Shown here in pieces: positions 25,473-34,172 of a stretch of DNA of 64,000 nt; position 1 is the stretch's first letter; each line of letters opens with the position of its first letter. The DNA comes from Cyclobacteriaceae bacterium (GTDB taxonomy: Bacteria > Bacteroidota > Bacteroidia > Cytophagales > Cyclobacteriaceae), in the NCBI GenBank assembly GCA_019638355.1, contig JAHBTY010000002.1:1-64000 (forward strand). The letters run 5' to 3'. Under the pieces are notes generated by a model. That model ran no database searches and had not been told where the DNA came from. It saw only the letters and a program-made list of their open reading frames with translations. The position numbers and the translations under genes are program-made.

Positions 25473-26705
25473 TTGACTCCTTACCTCAGTCTTAAAAAAA
25501 CTCCGCACCTCAGCGGCACCACGCATAAACTGTCTTCGTCCAAAAGCATTAGTAACCGGGCTTTAATTTTAAAAGCTCTGAGTGGACACCAATCAACCGT
25601 TAGCAATCTATCGGATGCACGTGATACTGTTTTAATGACTAACCTGGTGGGCAGCCTTGATAAAATTATTGATGTGATGGATGCCGGTACCACCATGCGT
25701 TTTTTAACGGCCTACTTTGCCATTACTAACCAAAACAAAATCCTTACAGGAACCGCCCGTATGAAAGAGCGTCCTATCGGCATTCTGGCAGATGCCTTAC
25801 GCATGTTGGGTGCTCAGATCGATTATCTGGAGAAAGAAGGCTTTCCTCCAATCGAAATCAAAGGCTTTACAACACAAAAATCTTCGGTACTCACTATTCC
25901 GGGCAACATCAGCAGCCAATACATTTCGGCTTTAATGATGGTGGCCCCCACTTTGCCACAAGGTCTTACACTTTCCCTTACGGGGAAAATTGGCAGTGTG
26001 CCATACATTGAAATGACGGCCGCACTAATGGAACAGTTTGGTATAAAACCCGAAATTGATTTTGCTACTCAAACCATTCGCATTACTTCCGCTACCTACA
26101 AAACCAGCCACGTAGTGGTAGAAGCAGATTGGTCGGCCATTAGTTATTGGTATGGATTTACCGCTTTGGCGGAAAAAGCAGAAATAGTATTGCCAAATGT
26201 TTCCCCAAAATCAATGCAAGGCGATCGGGTAATTGCAACGATCATGGAAAAATTAGGAGTACACTCGGAGTTTAAAAACAACCAACTGCATCTTACCAAA
26301 CAAACGGCAACCGATAAGTTGGTATGGGATTTTAAAGATTGCCCCGACCTTGCACAGACGGTTGTTCCGGTGTGTGCTGTAAAAGGAATATCGGCACAAT
26401 TTACCGGACTTGAGAGTTTACGCATAAAAGAGACCGATCGCATTGCAGCACTTCAAAATGAAATTGCGAAAGTAGGTGCTACGCTAACAGAACCTATAAC
26501 CGGCAACTGGGTTTTGACACCTGGAAAAATTCCAACTTCAGAAATTACTATTGATACTTACCACGATCACCGCATGGCGATGGGCTTTGCACCTTGGGCT
26601 ACACTCACCGATTTAAAAATTAACGATCCCAGTGTGGTGAATAAATCGTATCCGGGTTTTTGGGAGGATGTGAAGGCAGTGGGGATTAAAATACTTCACG
26701 ATTGA
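25473..26705 (+). CDS. aroA: 3-phosphoshikimate 1-carboxyvinyltransferase (EPSP synthase)
   Basis: This 410-residue enzyme transfers the enolpyruvyl group from PEP to shikimate-3-phosphate. Motifs visible are LSSSKSISNRALIL (S3P site), DAGTTMRFLTAYFA, ARMKERPIGILADALRMLGA, SSQYISALMM, and DCPDLAQTVVPVCAV plus the C-terminal YHDHRMAMGF and YPGFWEDV. No ATG precedes the conserved N-terminus in frame, so the TTG at 25473 is the likely start. The Gly-Thr-Thr reading of the PEP-site block (usually GNAGTT/DAGTAMR) is within family range. It is followed by a bidirectional terminator. Confidence 0.95.
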   Translation: MTPYLSLKKTPHLSGTTHKLSSSKSISNRALILKALSGHQSTVSNLSDARDTVLMTNLVGSLDKIIDVMDAGTTMRFLTAYFAITNQNKILTGTARMKERPIGILADALRMLGAQIDYLEKEGFPPIEIKGFTTQKSSVLTIPGNISSQYISALMMVAPTLPQGLTLSLTGKIGSVPYIEMTAALMEQFGIKPEIDFATQTIRITSATYKTSHVVVEADWSAISYWYGFTALAEKAEIVLPNVSPKSMQGDRVIATIMEKLGVHSEFKNNQLHLTKQTATDKLVWDFKDCPDLAQTVVPVCAVKGISAQFTGLESLRIKETDRIAALQNEIAKVGATLTEPITGNWVLTPGKIPTSEITIDTYHDHRMAMGFAPWATLTDLKINDPSVVNKSYPGFWEDVKAVGIKILHD

Positions 26706-26714
26706 TTTTAAAAA

Positions 26715-26750
26715 GAAAACTCCTATACGAATCTTCGTATAGGAGTTTTC
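26715..26750 (+). terminator. Intrinsic terminator hairpin after aroA
   Basis: GAAAACTCCTATACGAA (26715-26731) pairs perfectly with TTCGTATAGGAGTTTTC (26734-26750) around a 2-nt loop. A and T runs on both sides let it work for aroA and for the convergent barrel gene at 26775-27680. Confidence 0.8.
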
Positions 26751-26774
26751 AGTATGCTATACTGCTTCTAATTT

Positions 26775-27680
26775 TTAGAAATAGAATAGCAGGTTAATAG
26801 TACCATTCAGGTTATCTAAACTAGTGCCCATAAAAGTAAAATAACCGTTGTTGTTTACATCAATTTTGGTTTCCAATACAGAATTGGTTAGTGGGTTCCA
26901 CCGTTCGGCTGTTACCAAACCACGGGTAGCAGTTCTGAACAGCAAGGAATATCCAAACTCGGCACCCAACGAAACTTTAGGGCCAATGAAATATTCTACA
27001 CCAATGAAACCACGAACCCCTGCGGTAAATACATTCCCAAATTTTTCTTCAGTTTTACGCTGTACAGTGGCAGCCGCAGAACCTAGTAAAATATTACCCC
27101 CAAAGTTATTGGTTGTTACGGTATTGAAGTCGGCCGAAATCTGGTTGCCGTACTCATACTTTTGAGTATTACCCGTTAAAGCAAATACTGCTTCACCACC
27201 ATAAATACCTTGCACGCGGCTTTTTCCTCTCCGCTTCTCATACCCAGCGGCAAGTACAATTGTTTTTGAATTGGTTGTTCGCCAATCTTCTGTAAATGCA
27301 GGAAAGAAAGCATCAGGATTCAGTTCGTTTTGTACAACTACAGCTTTATCGATTGTACTATTTATAGAGGCATTGAACCGAGCGCGGTAAGCAGTATTGG
27401 CATTTACCATGTACTTTCCAAAAACGGCAACCAGGTTGCTGGGGTTATTGGTAAACTGAAACGATGGCGCTGTATTGGCGGTATTTCCATTTAACATGTT
27501 GCCCGCATAACTTAAAAAAGGAGAAGCACTAACACCCAAAGCCCACTCACCGGTTTCGGGCAAAATGTTAATACCTCGTTTCGATTTCAGTTCTACTGAT
27601 TCCGAGACCGTATCTTGTGCCATTGCCACAAACGCAAAGCAGGCCAAAATAACAGAAAGAAGATTTTTTTTCATCATCAT
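26775..27680 (-). CDS. Outer-membrane beta-barrel-like protein
   Basis: This 301-residue protein has a signal peptide (MKKNLLSVILACFAFVAMAQ; the third of three tandem Met is the likely start). The mature chain is made of alternating polar and hydrophobic strands, such as WALGVSASPFLSYAGNML, FTAGVRGFIGVEYFIGPKV and SLGAEFGYSLLFRT. It ends in aromatic LNGTINLLFYF, the typical last strand recognised by the BAM machinery. It is not recognised as a named family. It lies 20 bp downstream of the lipoprotein gene on the same strand. Confidence 0.7.
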   Translation of the reverse strand: MMMKKNLLSVILACFAFVAMAQDTVSESVELKSKRGINILPETGEWALGVSASPFLSYAGNMLNGNTANTAPSFQFTNNPSNLVAVFGKYMVNANTAYRARFNASINSTIDKAVVVQNELNPDAFFPAFTEDWRTTNSKTIVLAAGYEKRRGKSRVQGIYGGEAVFALTGNTQKYEYGNQISADFNTVTTNNFGGNILLGSAAATVQRKTEEKFGNVFTAGVRGFIGVEYFIGPKVSLGAEFGYSLLFRTATRGLVTAERWNPLTNSVLETKIDVNNNGYFTFMGTSLDNLNGTINLLFYF

Positions 27681-27700
27681 AAAGTTTATAACTACCCGGA

Positions 27701-28159
27701 TTAATAATTGAAATCAACAATAGAAGAAACTCCCTTTACCACAAAATCAGTTCGGGTGGCACCTGAAAACAAAGTAGAAACAGGTGTTGAGGCAGTTTGT
27801 ACATCAGCCCGAAAATCAGGAAAATAAAGTCTTACGGTCGAGCCAAAAGGACCAGCTTCAACATTGATGGAGTATTGACCATTGCTAAGGGTTGTCTCGT
27901 AATATTTGTTTGGATAGGTGATTGAACTGCTAGGATTCTGAGCTAAGTCCCGGGTAGAAATTTCAGCTACAATCTTTAATCCATCGGGCGCATTTTCAAG
28001 TACAGCATTGGTAGTAACCAATTCTGCACGTACGCGTCCTGAAATGGTTACAGTGCTTACAATCTCTTCGGTAGGGCGGGGGTTAACACTGTTTTCGTTT
28101 TGACAACCTGTTAAAAAAATAGTTGTTACAACAGTTAATAGGTAAATGGTTTTTTTCAT
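27701..28159 (-). CDS. Lipoprotein of unknown function
   Basis: This 152-residue protein starts MKKTIYLLTVVTTIFLTGCQ with a clear lipobox (LTGC). An upstream ATG at 28204 only adds non-conserved residues. The mature domain looks like a beta-sandwich carboxypeptidase-regulatory/CNA-B-like fold (VTISGRVRAELVTTNAVLEN, YETTLSNGQYSINVEAGPFG), a common module in secreted Bacteroidota proteins. The stop is 20 bp from the next gene, which encodes a barrel-like protein, so the two are probably co-transcribed and may act together at the outer membrane. Confidence 0.7.
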   Translation of the reverse strand: MKKTIYLLTVVTTIFLTGCQNENSVNPRPTEEIVSTVTISGRVRAELVTTNAVLENAPDGLKIVAEISTRDLAQNPSSSITYPNKYYETTLSNGQYSINVEAGPFGSTVRLYFPDFRADVQTASTPVSTLFSGATRTDFVVKGVSSIVDFNY

Positions 28160-28340
28160 AAAAAATTGGTCTTTTAAAATTTTGTTCGCGAAGAAACAAA
28201 GCAATGCGGAGATTCAAAAATCATATTTTTGAACCACGGGCAAATAAACGATAAGCCAAACTAACGCGCAGTTATTATGTATTAAGTATCGATGAGTTGC
28301 CAAAAGCAGATATTTGGCTATGCTCCAGCATGACCAAACT

Positions 28341-29141
28341 TTATAACTGTTGGTTACTATTTTTCATTTTTTTAATAGTAAAATATAATGTTTTAAAGTA
28401 ATCAGCTGCCAGCAATAAACGACTGCCATACCACGAAAACATTTCACCATCTACCGGCACTACTCGTGTCAGGGGTAAAAGTTTTTTTAGTCTGGCCTCG
28501 TGTATTTTGCTGAACGGAAATGGTTCAGAGGATAAAAAAATTATCTCTGGATTTAATTTCTGAATGCCTTCATCTGTTAGTTCGGGATAGCGACTATGTT
28601 CCACAACATTCATAAGTCCCAATTGCGAAAGCATGTTATGAATAAACGTATTGGTTCCGGCAGCCATCCACGGATACCAGATCAGGTATAGAACTCTTTT
28701 GGTGGGGAAAACCGGTAATGCATCAAATGCCTTCCGGATTTTAGCAACCAATTGATCTCCTACCGTTTCGGTTCGAGTAATAATTGCTATTTGCTGAAGC
28801 ATCTGCAACGCACCGGTGAGATCAGTTACGTCACTCATCCAAACCGGGTATTGGGTTTCTAATTGACGAATACCGGCTTCATAGTTCTCTTCCTTGTTAC
28901 CTATAATCAAATCTGGTTTCAAGCGTTCGATTACATCAAACCAAAAGTTCTTTGTTCCGCCTACAACGGATTTTGTCTTTAATGCTTCTGCCGGATGAAC
29001 GCAAAATTTCGTAACCCCTACTATTCTGCTGCCTAAGCCAAGGTAATAGAGTAATTCGGTTTGAGAAGGCACCAGGGAAATGATGCGTTGCGGAGGAGCC
29101 GGAAGGTTAACTGTTCGGTTTAACTGATCGGTAAACTCCAT
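28341..29141 (-). CDS. Helical-backbone metal receptor / cobalamin-type periplasmic-binding-fold protein
   Basis: This 266-residue protein of the BtuF/FhuD-like helical-backbone class has RIISLVPSQTELLYYLGLGS and VVGGTKNFWFDVIERLKPDLIIGN at the N-lobe, a long connecting helix, and the C-lobe with YPELTDEGIQKLNPEIIFLSS. These proteins bind B12 or iron chelates and deliver them to BtuCD-type importers. There is no signal peptide or lipobox and no BtuC or BtuD gene nearby. It may therefore be a cytoplasmic or non-transport form, as seen in some Bacteroidota. The substrate is not determinable. Confidence 0.75.
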   Translation of the reverse strand: MEFTDQLNRTVNLPAPPQRIISLVPSQTELLYYLGLGSRIVGVTKFCVHPAEALKTKSVVGGTKNFWFDVIERLKPDLIIGNKEENYEAGIRQLETQYPVWMSDVTDLTGALQMLQQIAIITRTETVGDQLVAKIRKAFDALPVFPTKRVLYLIWYPWMAAGTNTFIHNMLSQLGLMNVVEHSRYPELTDEGIQKLNPEIIFLSSEPFPFSKIHEARLKKLLPLTRVVPVDGEMFSWYGSRLLLAADYFKTLYFTIKKMKNSNQQL

Positions 29142-29159
29142 GCAAAACTAACAGATGGT

Positions 29160-29240
29160 ATGGTGTAAGTAGTCCTTAGTAAATAGTTAAGCACAACTAT
29201 TTACTAGGGACTCAAGACTCTGTACTAAAGACCAAAGACT
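29160..29240. repeat. Intergenic repeat of AGTA/CTAAAG words with a 28-nt palindrome
   Basis: AGTAAATAGTT (29178-29188) and AACTATTTACT (29195-29205) pair perfectly around AAGCAC. It is followed by GACTCAAGACTCTGTACTAAAGACCAAAGACT, a chain of near-repeats. This is of a different type from the CAGTTACCGG tracts. The hairpin could serve as a transcript end for the M42 peptidase, but it lacks a T run on either strand. Confidence 0.45.
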
Positions 29241-30309
29241 ATTTTAAGTATCTGAAATCCTGCCCCGGCTTAACCTGCAGTAACGTTTCGTAAATCAGGT
29301 TGATTACATTTTCTACATCTTCTTTGTGCACTGTTTCCACAGTAGTATGCATATACTTGAGCGGGAGCGAGATCAGCGCAGAGGCTACGCCTTCGGCTGA
29401 GTAAGCAAATGAATCGGTATCGGTTCCGGTAGAGCGCGATACTGCCTGGCGCTGGAATGGAATCTTTTTCTTTTGCGCTACATCAATAATCATTTTCAAC
29501 ACATTATTTTGAACTGCTGGACCGTAACACAACACCGGACCGAGTCCGCATTTTAAATTGCCACTCTCCTTTTTGTTATACATAGGCGATTGCGTATCGT
29601 GAGTTACATCGGTACAGATGGCGAGGTCTGGCTTTAGCCTGCGCGAAATCATTTCGGCACCGCGTAAACCAATTTCTTCTTGCACGGCATTTACTACATA
29701 CAAACAGAACGGCAGTTTCTTTTTGTTTTCACTCAGCCTGCGGGCTACTTCGGCAATCATAAAACCACCCATGCGGTTATCCAACGCACGACCCGTTAAA
29801 TAATTTTTGTTTAGTTCAATCAACTCGTCTTCAAACACGGCTACAGAACCCACATGCACACCCATTGCTTCCACTTCTTTTTTCGATTCAGCGCCAATAT
29901 CAATGAAGATATTTTTTAATGTAGGTGTTTCTTCTTTGCCTGCATCGCGTACGTGAATGGCCGGCCAACCAAACACACCTTTTACAATTCCTTTATCGCC
30001 ATAAATATTCACGCGCATACTTGGTGCAATCTGATGATCGGAGCCACCGTTTCTGCGCACGTAGATGTAACCATCATCAGTAATGTAATTTACAAACCAC
30101 GAAATCTCATCGGCATGGGCTTCAATCACCACTTTGTATTGGCCTTTCGGATTGATAACCCCCACAGCGGTGCCGTACACATCCACCATGTAATCGTTGG
30201 TATAGGGCTTAATGTAATCGAGCCAGATTTGCTGCCCGGCTTGTTCAAAGCCAGTAGGCGAAGCATTGTTTAAATAATCGAACAGGAATTTTTTGCTTTG
30301 TTTGTCCAT
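29239..30309 (-). CDS. M42 family metallopeptidase
   Basis: This 356-residue aminopeptidase of the M42 (TET/glutamyl aminopeptidase, formerly endoglucanase-annotated) family uses two zinc ions. Metal ligands and catalytic residues fall in VVIEAHADEISWFVNYI (His, Asp), GRALDNRMGGFMIAEVA (Asp), VNAVQEEIGLRGAEM (catalytic Glu pair), LAICTDVTHDTQSP (Asp) and SLPLKYMHTTVETVHKEDVE (His). No signal peptide, so cytoplasmic. Members form dodecameric tetrahedra that cut short peptides. It appears monocistronic. Confidence 0.9.
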   Translation of the reverse strand: MDKQSKKFLFDYLNNASPTGFEQAGQQIWLDYIKPYTNDYMVDVYGTAVGVINPKGQYKVVIEAHADEISWFVNYITDDGYIYVRRNGGSDHQIAPSMRVNIYGDKGIVKGVFGWPAIHVRDAGKEETPTLKNIFIDIGAESKKEVEAMGVHVGSVAVFEDELIELNKNYLTGRALDNRMGGFMIAEVARRLSENKKKLPFCLYVVNAVQEEIGLRGAEMISRRLKPDLAICTDVTHDTQSPMYNKKESGNLKCGLGPVLCYGPAVQNNVLKMIIDVAQKKKIPFQRQAVSRSTGTDTDSFAYSAEGVASALISLPLKYMHTTVETVHKEDVENVINLIYETLLQVKPGQDFRYLK

Positions 30310-32008
30310 AAATCCTTTAAATTAAAAACGTAATTTACAAGTAAGTTAGATCATAAAAAACATATTATCCTCATGGCAATGAAAGAAATGGCAATGAGTG
30401 TTTTCATTCAAAAGTACAACCAATTCACTACTTCATTTAACGATGTGACTGTTAATGGTGATGTCATAATAAATCAAAGCAATAGGGCTGACTATCAATT
30501 TCAAAATTGCACTTTTCATAAACTCTCATTTGAGAATGTTGGTGTAGGTTCGCTTAAATTCATTGAGTGCATCGTTGAACAGTTAACATTGACAGACGTA
30601 GAAATTAATGATCTCACTTTTGTTCACTCTAATGTGCAAAGGATAGAATTAATTAAGTGTCAAAGGGGTAATCTCATTATAAACACAGGGTCAAAAATCA
30701 ACTCGATTGAAATTAACGATGGCGCATTAACGAGTTTGTCTTTGAAGAATTCTACTTTTAAGGAATTAACCATTAACAATTGCTCCAGTACTAAAAAAAT
30801 TGAATTAGTTAATTCCCCAAGTCCTGTGGTAGAAAGAATGGAAGATCGACCTATATTAACAATAACAAACGTGAAGGATGCGAGATTGACTTTAGACTAC
30901 TGTGGCATTAAAGAAGCAAAAATCAATAACTCAAACCTCGAGGCATTCCAAATACAAAATTGTGAAATAATCGATATCCCCATTGAAAAAACTAATATTG
31001 TTTCAGTGGGAATCTCTAATTCAAAGATTAAAAATCTTAAATCAAATGGATCCACTATAACCAATTTTGTTACTAACAAAAGTGATTTTGAAAAAATCGA
31101 AATTCACGCATCCCAAATTTTCCAATATGGAATAAACGGATCTATAGATCAAACGAAGTCAAAAGTAAGTGTTCTTGACTTTTGTGAATCAAGTATTTCT
31201 TCAAAGGGAGCACTTAAAATTAGCGATCTTCAAATTGACAATTTGATAATTAACCACCTAAAAGCATTAGGTCCCGTTGAGATATCTAATTCTAAAATCA
31301 ATAACATATTCAGTTTTGAGTACAGTCAACTCGGAGAGTCATCCTTCAACAGTTTAAACCTTCGCGACTGCCAAGAAATTAAAACCTTAAACTCATCTTT
31401 CACTAGTTGCAAATTTTTCAATGTACAGTGGCCAAGCAACTATAGAATTTATGAGTATCAAAAAGAAATTGATCATTCTACAAATGCGGAAACTAAAATA
31501 ACCAAGTACTATAATCCCTTAAGGGAATCCTACAGACAATTAGTTTCTGTTTCAAACAGAGAACTTAATAAAATAGATTCACTATTCTTCCAAAAGCAAG
31601 AATTGAGAATTTACTTTAAAATTATCAAGTTCCATAAGTGGAAGTCGTGGGGAAACTTTCAAGACTTTTTAGTCTTAGGATCAAACAAACTATTCAGTGA
31701 TTTTGGTCAAAACATTTGGAAGCCACTCGTATGGTGGTTACCCATTCATGGATTACTGTTTTCACTCATTATCATGAACTTCGATTTGGGAATTGAATTT
31801 GTGAATCGGTAAATGGCTGAGAATTTTGACAGGTTGTAAATATAGATTACTGATTTGAATTTTGCATTGTTGAACTGAAACGGAAACAGGCTCTGCTGAG
31901 GAGCAACCTGTCAGGGTTAGGTTCAACCGACTGGAATGGTCAAGCCCTGCCTTTTGTGCGGGGCTTTTCTTTTGGATCATTCCAAGAGTCTTATGCCTTA
32001 AAAAAACC

Positions 32009-32791
32009 TTACGCTGCATAAGCCATCGGGGTCTGATAGTTGAGCGATTGATGTGGCCTTTTGTGATTGTAGTCATCTACCCACCTTTCCGTCACGTCAT
32101 TTGCTTGTTCAATGGTGTGAAACAAATTGGCATCCAGCACATCTTCGCGATACGTTTTGTTGAAGCGTTCGATGATGGCATTCTGTTGCGGCTTACCTTT
32201 CTGTATGCGGCTCCATTCTATGTGGTTATCCTTCATCCACAATTGAAATCGTTTGGAGCGGAACTCAGGACCGTTGTCGGTACGGATTTTAAGCGGTTTA
32301 CCATAGCGTTCAATTGCTCGCTCCAATATTTCTATTACCCTTCGAGCTGGTAGGTTGAAATCCACTTCAATGCCTTTGCACTGCCGATTGAAATGATCGA
32401 CAATGTTAAGTACTCGGATTCTTCGGCCATTATCCAAGGCATCACTCATGAAGTCCATCGCCCATTCCTGGTTGGCTCTTAACGGAATAGAGATAGGATT
32501 GGCAGGGTTGTCCTTGATACGCCTACATAATCTTTTACTCAACGAGAATCCTTCGTTCTCATACACTCTTCTGATTTTACTATCACCCAGTTCTGGATGT
32601 TTTTTCTGTACGAGCTTAATCACTTTCATTCTTCCTTTACGGCTACTGCCAATAACTTCTTCAATCGCTTTTTTTACTACGGCATCTTTGGCTGGCATTC
32701 GCTTTTGATAATACTTCTTCGTTCGCGAACACCCCACCAGCTTACACGCCTGAGCATGGCTCATCTGGTAGTGTTCTCCCAGATACTCCAA
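32009..32791 (-). CDS. IS3-family transposase OrfB (rve integrase core)
   Basis: This frame encodes the DDE domain: QEWAMDFMSDALDNGRRIRV (first Asp), LKIRTDNGPEFRSKRFQLWM (second Asp), GKPQQNAIIERFNKTYREDV (Glu), and the terminal DYNHKRPHQSLNYQTPMAY. The N-terminal helical part (SHAQACKLVGCSRTKKYYQK) is the HTH_21-like segment. It is normally made as an OrfAB fusion by -1 slippage at A AAA AAG (minus 32827-32821), after which reading continues VLTPDQKEHGLEYLGEHY into this frame. The TTG at 32791 is only the first possible start codon, so true independent initiation is unlikely. Confidence 0.92.
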   Translation of the reverse strand: MEYLGEHYQMSHAQACKLVGCSRTKKYYQKRMPAKDAVVKKAIEEVIGSSRKGRMKVIKLVQKKHPELGDSKIRRVYENEGFSLSKRLCRRIKDNPANPISIPLRANQEWAMDFMSDALDNGRRIRVLNIVDHFNRQCKGIEVDFNLPARRVIEILERAIERYGKPLKIRTDNGPEFRSKRFQLWMKDNHIEWSRIQKGKPQQNAIIERFNKTYREDVLDANLFHTIEQANDVTERWVDDYNHKRPHQSLNYQTPMAYAA

Positions 32792-32814
32792 GCCGTGTTC
32801 TTTCTGATCAGGCG

Positions 32815-33084
32815 TTAAAACTTTTTTGTAAGTAAATCCTTAATGGCATCGATCTCCAGACTCTGGTTTGCTACAATTTTCTTTAGCCTTGCGTTCTCGT
32901 ATTCCAGTTCCTTAAGCCGCTTAAGCTCATCTACTTTCATGCCTGCATATTTACTACGCCAATTGTAAAACGTAGCTTCGCTTATGCCATGTTTGCGGCA
33001 TACTTCTGAAACCTTTTGATCCTGTTGTGACTGTTCGTTGAGTATCCCAATAATCTGGGCCTCGGTAAAACGCATCTTTTTCAT
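32815..33084 (-). CDS. IS3-family transposase OrfA (HTH protein)
   Basis: This 89-residue protein has an HTH_Tnp_1 domain (RFTEAQIIGILNEQSQQDQK, EVCRKHGISEATFYNWRSKY) followed by a leucine-zipper-like helix (LKRLKELEYENARLKKIVAN). It binds the terminal repeats and provides the N-terminus of the OrfAB transposase. The last codons ACA AAA AAG TTT TAA contain the slippery heptamer A AAA AAG for -1 frameshifting into orfB. Confidence 0.93.
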   Translation of the reverse strand: MKKMRFTEAQIIGILNEQSQQDQKVSEVCRKHGISEATFYNWRSKYAGMKVDELKRLKELEYENARLKKIVANQSLEIDAIKDLLTKKF

Positions 33085-33377
33085 TTGACTGTTTGGTTAG
33101 GTTAAAATTAAAAAACTCTACTTTTAACCTGTTCAAAAAAATCAGCCTAGTACCAATCCCAAAGAACACTCTTGGGAAGTATTTTGGAAGGGAGCGGGAA
33201 TCTACCTTAATTTTCTAAATCCAGTCCATGGGGCTCTGGTAGAAAATACAATTAATGGGAGAATGGTTAGCATTTACGGGATCACAGATTTCGCAATGCG
33301 CATTGTTTCGGGTTACTTTTTATATTACTTCATTAGTGCTACCCGGAAATTTCACTTAAAGTAAGAATGCTATTAAT

Positions 33378-34046
33378 CTAATCATTTTCCAGCTCCTCAA
33401 AATCAATATCCAGCACCGCAAACTTCTGCCAGCCTACAAAATCAAAATGCCACCATTCCGAACTGTTTACTTTAAAGCCGTACTGCTGCATTGTATCAAT
33501 CAGCAACTTGCGGTTGGCACGGATGGTTGGATCGGCCACGGGTGTACCGGGCCAGGCTTCTTTTTTAAATGAATCCCACTCGGTAGGCATGGACAATTCC
33601 TTTCCGGTTTTTAAATCAATCAGCGTTAGATCAAGCGCACAGCCGCGGTTATGGCGCGAGCCTTTGTACGGTGAAGCCACATACGTAGTGTCGCCATATA
33701 CTTCGTAAAATTTAACCGTGGCCGAGTATGGCCGGTAACCATCAAAGATTTTTAATCCCAGTCCTTTAGTTTTTAGATGGGCCTGGATTTTTTTTAAAGC
33801 CTCTGCCACCGGTTTGCGGGCATAGGCGCGCGGAAGATTATAAATTTTTTCACCTGTAAAATTGTTGGTGGTGGCATAGCGAATGTCGAGTACAACGCCT
33901 GGAATATGAGTAGCCAGGTTCACAAGCTCGTTATCGGGGTTAGACTTCACACTTTGTTTGTATTCACTCAGTTTGACGGGTGTAAGGCCGTACTTGTTTT
34001 GAGCAAGAAGGGCAATTGGAAAAAGTAGAAGGATTAAACATTTCAT
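33378..34046 (-). CDS. D-alanyl-D-alanine dipeptidase (VanX/DdpX family, M15D)
   Basis: This 222-residue protein has a signal peptide (MKCLILLLFPIALLAQN), so it is exported. The zinc peptidase core shows FDGYRPYSATVKFYE, the SRHNRGCALDLTLID motif (His and Asp ligands) and SEWWHFDFVGW (Glu and His). In its relatives it hydrolyses D-Ala-D-Ala released from peptidoglycan; an intracellular VanX would confer vancomycin resistance, but this one is secreted, favouring cell-wall recycling. The ATG at 34046 is preferred over a start at 34160 that would translate repeat-like DNA. Confidence 0.88.
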   Translation of the reverse strand: MKCLILLLFPIALLAQNKYGLTPVKLSEYKQSVKSNPDNELVNLATHIPGVVLDIRYATTNNFTGEKIYNLPRAYARKPVAEALKKIQAHLKTKGLGLKIFDGYRPYSATVKFYEVYGDTTYVASPYKGSRHNRGCALDLTLIDLKTGKELSMPTEWDSFKKEAWPGTPVADPTIRANRKLLIDTMQQYGFKVNSSEWWHFDFVGWQKFAVLDIDFEELEND

Positions 34047-34065
34047 AAGTCTAAAGATAGTTGTA

Positions 34066-34146
34066 AAATTTCGCTCTGTATAAATCTCCGTGAACTCTGT
34101 TGTAAAAATTTCTAACCCAGAGGCGCAGAGAAGGCACAGAGAATAG
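34066..34146. repeat. Intergenic CTCTGTGCC/CACAGAG-type repeat
   Basis: This tract reads (minus strand) as runs of TCTCTGTGCCTTCTCTGCGC and TACAACAGAGTTCACGGAG words, the CAGAG/CTCTG alphabet often seen in bacterial intergenic DNA. It sits between the divergent dipeptidase and penicillin acylase genes. An overlapping ATG-initiated extension of the dipeptidase runs through it and was rejected. Confidence 0.4.
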
Positions 34147-34172
34147 CTAACTTTCAACATTCTATCTACCGT

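Larger units (their letters stand above)
31808..33154 (-). mobile_element. Complete IS3-family insertion sequence with 4-bp target duplication
   Basis: 1347 bp. The ends are imperfect inverted repeats: left GGTAAATGGCTGAGAATTTT then GACAGGTT, right (reverse complement) GGTACTAGGCTGATTTTTTT then GAACAGGTT. The element is flanked by AATC at 31804-31807 and 33155-33158. Removing it with one AATC restores the host reading frame, which independently confirms the ends. It carries orfA and orfB on the minus strand with a programmed frameshift signal. Both genes are intact, so it is potentially active. Confidence 0.88.
30373..33364 (+). pseudogene. Beta-helix/pentapeptide-like membrane protein interrupted by IS3 element
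   Basis: The left part (30373-31807) encodes residues 1-478: a long run of short imperfect repeats of the form xxxLxNSxIxxLxIxNC, typical of a right-handed beta-helix or pentapeptide-like solenoid. A charged linker and the start of a membrane segment follow (WWLPIHGLLFSLIIMNF). The IS3 element at 31808-33154 interrupts it after DLGIEFVN. The remaining codons (33159-33364) encode PKEHSWEVFWKGAGIYLNF and a last membrane segment ending FISATRKFHLK. Joining across the element, with one AATC copy, gives an open frame of 546 residues. Function unknown; a soluble solenoid on the cytoplasmic side of two membrane helices is the likely layout. Confidence 0.85.

Noticed and set aside
31826-33134. TGACAGGTT...AACCTGTTCA as the IS3 ends
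   Set aside because: The inverted repeats continue outward through GGCTGA to GGTA, and only the outer boundaries give a target duplication (AATC) and restore the host frame.
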